From Pseudoalteromonas sp049257235 (GTDB lineage Bacteria; Pseudomonadota; Gammaproteobacteria; Enterobacterales; Alteromonadaceae): a DNA stretch of 64,000 bases. The stretch lies in assembly GCF_049257235.1 (NCBI RefSeq), contig NZ_JBMMUF010000010.1:1-64000 (forward strand), read 5' to 3'. The notes under the pieces are model-generated. The model was given only the letters and a program-made list of their open reading frames with translations, made no database searches and was not told the origin of the DNA. Made by a program: the position numbers and the translations under genes. Below, piece by piece: positions 61,091-64,000 of this stretch (position 1 is the first letter of the stretch; every line of letters starts with the position of its first letter).

Positions 61091-61132
61091 AAGGTAAACG
61101 CAAAAGTATACCTTGACGAAAAAAAGGTATAC
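61091..61132. promoter_or_regulatory. Candidate TetR-family operator cluster
   Basis: GTATACCTT (61106-61114) and AAGGTATAC (61124-61132) form a perfect inverted repeat with a 9-nt spacer. A third half-site AAGGTAAAC (61091-61099) faces the first with a 6-nt spacer. The cluster lies between the tetR and efflux starts, where the local repressor should bind. Confidence 0.7.
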
Positions 61133-61293
61133 ACTAGCGTTTACTCATTGGCCGTGTTTTGCACTCTTTTCTCTCACCACACACGCGAATGAGACCTGTA
61201 CTCTATACTCGATGAAATAGTGTTAGTTGTGTGGCAAATACAACCAACATGAATGCTATTAATGACACACTTAGCAAAGGAAACGCTGATATT

Positions 61294-62481
61294 ATGCGCC
61301 GTAATTTTTTTACACATACTGTTCGTCCAACATTACTGACCCTTGTCAGTGCAATGGCAATCAGTGCATGTTCCGAACAGGCACCACAACAAGGTGGCGG
61401 TTCAATGCCTCCTGCACAAGTACAAACGCTTAGTGCGCAACCGCTTGATGCACCATTTATTATTACTGTTCCTGCCACGGTATCAGGCTCAAAAGAAGTT
61501 GAAATTCGTGCCCGCGTAAGCGGTGTTTTAGAATCACGAAACTTTTCAGAGGGTCAAAAGGTCACAGCCGGAGAATCGCTGTTTACCATTGACTTAGGGC
61601 CGTATCAACTTGCCTACGAACAAGCACAAGCTGCGGTTGAAGCTGCCAAAGCGCGATTAGAGCAAGCTCAACGTGAAAGTAAACGTCTAGCAAAGCTTCG
61701 CGAAGATAAGTCAGTATCCCAACGCGATTACGACAACGCACTATCAAGCGTTGAAATTGCTAAAGCCGATCTCAGTGCTACTGAGTCACATTTGCGCGAA
61801 GCGAAATTAAACCTCGATTATGCGCAAGTGAAAGCGCCTGTAAGTGGCATTATGGGGCGTGAACAGGTGTCTGAAGGAACCTACGTGTCAGGCCCAGAAG
61901 TTCTGCTTACACAAATGACCGCCATGGACCCTGTACGTGTAAGATTTGGGCTCTCAGAGCGCGAGCAATTGACGATGCGTCAAGAACAAAAACGCGGCCA
62001 ACTGAGCCTGCCGCAAGACGGTCGCTGGACTACGAAATTACGCCTGCAAGATGGTTCATCCTATGAGCATATCGGCGAGGTTAACTTTACCGATGTGCGC
62101 ATTAATGCCAACACGGGCACCTCTGAGTTCCAAGCGATCGTGCCAAACCCGGATTTTAGCCTTCGTCCGGGGCAATTTGTGCAAGTTGAATTAATCGGCG
62201 CGGTGCGTAAAGGTACATTTGCAGTACCTCAGCGTGCTGTTTTAGACAACGGCACAGGTAAATTTGTGTATGTTGTGGGCCAAAATGAGCAAGGTATGAC
62301 GATTGCCCGTCCAGCTCCAGTAGAGGTTGGCGAATGGTATCGTAAACAAGACGGCGACAATGTTGAAAATCTCTGGATTATTCGCAGCGGTCTAAAACAA
62401 GGTGACGAAGTCATTGTCGAAGGTATGGCGCGAATTTTCTTCCCAGGCATGCCTGTTTCTGTAAACAACGACAAAGGATAA
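61294..62481 (+). CDS. RND efflux membrane fusion protein (lipoprotein)
   Basis: This 395-residue periplasmic adaptor links the RND pump to an outer-membrane channel. The signal peptide ends in the lipobox ISAC (Cys26 of the chosen start). The barrel-sandwich domain has EVEIRARVSGVLESRNFSEGQKVTAGESLFTID, followed by a coiled-coil hairpin (ALAYEQAQ-like to AQRESKRLAKLREDKSVSQRDYDNALSSVEIAKADLSATESHL). The second half has LDYAQVKAPVSGIMGREQVSEGTYV, then the membrane-proximal domain (VPQRAVLDNGTGKFVYVV). It is coupled to the pump gene 7 bp downstream. No outer-membrane factor gene is visible before the window end. Confidence 0.93.
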   Translation: MRRNFFTHTVRPTLLTLVSAMAISACSEQAPQQGGGSMPPAQVQTLSAQPLDAPFIITVPATVSGSKEVEIRARVSGVLESRNFSEGQKVTAGESLFTIDLGPYQLAYEQAQAAVEAAKARLEQAQRESKRLAKLREDKSVSQRDYDNALSSVEIAKADLSATESHLREAKLNLDYAQVKAPVSGIMGREQVSEGTYVSGPEVLLTQMTAMDPVRVRFGLSEREQLTMRQEQKRGQLSLPQDGRWTTKLRLQDGSSYEHIGEVNFTDVRINANTGTSEFQAIVPNPDFSLRPGQFVQVELIGAVRKGTFAVPQRAVLDNGTGKFVYVVGQNEQGMTIARPAPVEVGEWYRKQDGDNVENLWIIRSGLKQGDEVIVEGMARIFFPGMPVSVNNDKG

Positions 62482-62488
62482 GGTCTGT

Positions 62489-64000
62489 ATGTTTTCGCGT
62501 TATTTTATAGATAGGCCCATATTCGCCTTCGTTATTTCGATAGTTATTGTGCTTGCAGGTCTGGCCGCCATGCGCGCCCTCCCCATTGCTCAATATCCAG
62601 AAATTGCGCCGCCAGTGGTGCAAGTAACTGCTACTTACCCAGGTGCCTCCGCAGAAGTGCTTGAACAAACCGTGGCTGCGCCACTAGAAAATGCCATCAC
62701 GGGTGTTGAAGGCATGATGTATATGTCATCAACCTCAAGCAGTGCAGGTGCAACAACCATTGAAGTAACCTTTGAAATAGGCACCGATGCCGATCAAGCT
62801 GCGGTAAACGTAAACAACCGCGTGAAACAGGTTGAAGCGCGTTTACCTGAAGAAACTCGCCGCCAAGGTGTGGTGGTACAAAAAGGTTCATCAAGCTTTT
62901 TACAGGTTCATGCCTTCTATTCACCTGATGGCACCCGTTCATCGCTTTGGACTTCAAACTACGTCACCTTGAATATTCTCGACCGCATCAAGCGTATTCC
63001 GGGCACCACTAACGTACAAATCTTTGGTGCCAAAGACTATGCGATGCGCATTTGGCTACGTCCCGATGTAATGAGCCAACTGGGTGTGACAGTTAATGAA
63101 ATCACCAATGCCATACGTGAGCAAAACTCACAGTATGCAGCCGGTAAAATTGGCGCATCGCCAACAACAATGTCACCGCAATCACTGGTATACAGTGTCA
63201 CTGCTCGTGGTCGTATGTCCGAACCCCAAGAGTTTGAAAATATTATTATCCGTGCCAACGCCGATGGCAGCTCGTTACGTTTGAAAGATGTTGCGCGCGT
63301 AGAGCTGGGTTCACAAAACCATGATTTTGATGGCAGCTTTAATGGTAATGAGGCTGTGCTTCTGGGTATTTTCTTACAACCGGGTGCCAATGCTTTGGAA
63401 GTAGCTGAGCAAGTTGCTGTTGTTGTTGATGAGCTAAAGCCGCAATTCCCTTCAGGACTTGAACATGTTGTCTCCTACGACACAACGCGTTTTGTTAAAG
63501 TCTCGATTCGTGAAGTGCTTATCACCCTTGGCGAAGCCATGGTATTGGTGTTTCTTGTTGTTTACCTGTTTTTGCAAAACTGGCGCGCAACACTTATTCC
63601 AACACTTGCTGTTCCAGTATCCTTACTAGGCACCTTCGCGGGCATGTACATGCTTGGCTACTCAATCAATACGCTTACTTTATTTGGTATGGTGTTGTCC
63701 ATCGGGATTGTGGTTGATGACGCCATCGTTGTCCTAGAAAACGTTGAGCGCATCATGCATGAAGAGCATGTCAGTGCAAGAGATGCGGCTATCAAGGCCA
63801 TGCAAGAGGTATCCGGCCCCGTAGTCGCTATTGTACTGGTATTGTGCTCAGTATTTGTGCCAATTGCCTTTTTAGGTGGCCTAACGGGCGAGTTATTCCG
63901 CCAATTTGCCATCACTATCTCTATTGCTGTGAGCTTATCAGGTGTTGTTGCACTGACGATGACACCTGCCTTGTGTGTGTTAATCCTAAAACAAGAGCAC
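62489..64000 (+). CDS. RND (HAE1 family) multidrug efflux pump, 5' part
   Basis: The frame is open to the last base (504 codons) and has no stop, so the gene continues past the window; a full protein would be about 1,040 residues. It starts MFSRYFIDRPIFAFVISIVIVLAG, an AcrB-like N terminus. The periplasmic porter domain has VVQVTATYPGASAEVLEQTVAAPLENAITGVEGMMYMSS and NYVTLNILDRIKRIPGTTNVQIFG. The proton-relay aspartates are Asp410 and Asp411 in GIVVDDAIVVLENVERIM. It is predicted to export amphipathic drugs or bile-salt-like compounds together with the upstream adaptor. Confidence 0.95.
   Translation, partial: MFSRYFIDRPIFAFVISIVIVLAGLAAMRALPIAQYPEIAPPVVQVTATYPGASAEVLEQTVAAPLENAITGVEGMMYMSSTSSSAGATTIEVTFEIGTDADQAAVNVNNRVKQVEARLPEETRRQGVVVQKGSSSFLQVHAFYSPDGTRSSLWTSNYVTLNILDRIKRIPGTTNVQIFGAKDYAMRIWLRPDVMSQLGVTVNEITNAIREQNSQYAAGKIGASPTTMSPQSLVYSVTARGRMSEPQEFENIIIRANADGSSLRLKDVARVELGSQNHDFDGSFNGNEAVLLGIFLQPGANALEVAEQVAVVVDELKPQFPSGLEHVVSYDTTRFVKVSIREVLITLGEAMVLVFLVVYLFLQNWRATLIPTLAVPVSLLGTFAGMYMLGYSINTLTLFGMVLSIGIVVDDAIVVLENVERIMHEEHVSARDAAIKAMQEVSGPVVAIVLVLCSVFVPIAFLGGLTGELFRQFAITISIAVSLSGVVALTMTPALCVLILKQEH

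Noticed and set aside
62411..62957. Minus-strand open frames across the adaptor/pump junction
   Set aside because: They overlap two strongly supported plus-strand genes and have no recognisable family.
1..64000. tRNA, rRNA, CRISPR arrays, insertion sequences or prophage genes
   Set aside because: None was seen by eye; a covariance-model and repeat search would be needed to exclude short or degenerate ones.

Overview
The window reads as a stretch of chromosome from a marine gammaproteobacterium of the order Alteromonadales (Alteromonadaceae, Pseudoalteromonadaceae or a close relative). The evidence is the conserved pgm-seqA / ybfF-DUF2788-ybfE-fldA-fur block, a malQ-glgB-glgX-glgP-glgC-glgA glycogen operon, LiuR-type operators in front of ETF and branched-chain keto-acid dehydrogenase genes, NhaD and NSS sodium-coupled transporters, and a moderate G+C content. 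The genus cannot be fixed by reading alone. I saw no rRNA, tRNA, insertion sequence, prophage or CRISPR array. Almost everything is compact core genome with short intergenic gaps and many intrinsic terminators.

Layout. 1-7.3 kb: a small exported protein, etfBA divergent from the ETF:ubiquinone oxidoreductase gene, a hotdog thioesterase, trmO and proS. 7.4-15.3 kb: two small lipoproteins, a POT peptide transporter, a NatAB-like ABC exporter with a DUF3025 gene, an M28 lipoprotein peptidase and a DUF805 membrane protein. 15.4-19.4 kb: the bkdA1-bkdA2-bkdB operon. 19.5-25.9 kb: astE, pgm, seqA, ybfF, DUF2788, ybfE, fldA and fur. 26-39 kb: a diguanylate cyclase gene converging on a seven-gene glycogen operon that begins with a free-standing CBM48 protein. 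39.4-49.2 kb: a candidate 25-codon ORF, astB, a lytic transglycosylase, DUF2937 and DUF922 genes, sbcB, two dehydrogenases, a MipA-like outer-membrane protein and an NSS transporter. 49.2-54 kb: a phosphopantetheinyl transferase, lysC with a lysine riboswitch, panE and nhaD. 54.3-59 kb: a three-gene SMC-like condensin operon (MksFEB / JetABC). 59.1-64 kb: a glutamate-type dehydrogenase and a TetR-controlled RND efflux operon that runs off the end of the window.

How the genes work together. BkdA1A2B makes acyl-CoA from branched-chain 2-oxo acids. Acyl-CoA dehydrogenases, encoded elsewhere, would pass electrons to EtfAB and then through EtfD to ubiquinone. Both loci carry nearly the same palindrome, TTGACGTAAACGTCAA or TTTACGTCAACGTCAA, which suggests one regulon. 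Pgm supplies glucose-1-phosphate to GlgC, GlgA and GlgB make glycogen, and GlgP, GlgX and MalQ break it down. LysC is predicted to be feedback-controlled at the RNA level by lysine.

The best candidate for an under-described system is the MksF-MksE-MksB operon. It resembles the Wadjet plasmid-defence locus but has no JetD nuclease gene beside it, and it sits in a genome that also encodes SeqA, a gene usually found together with MukBEF. Other items worth testing are the riboswitch's alternative pairings, several unassigned palindromic operators, a tandem TTGGCATA repeat in front of a 25-codon ORF, and a 15-bp direct repeat upstream of a D-2-hydroxyacid dehydrogenase gene.
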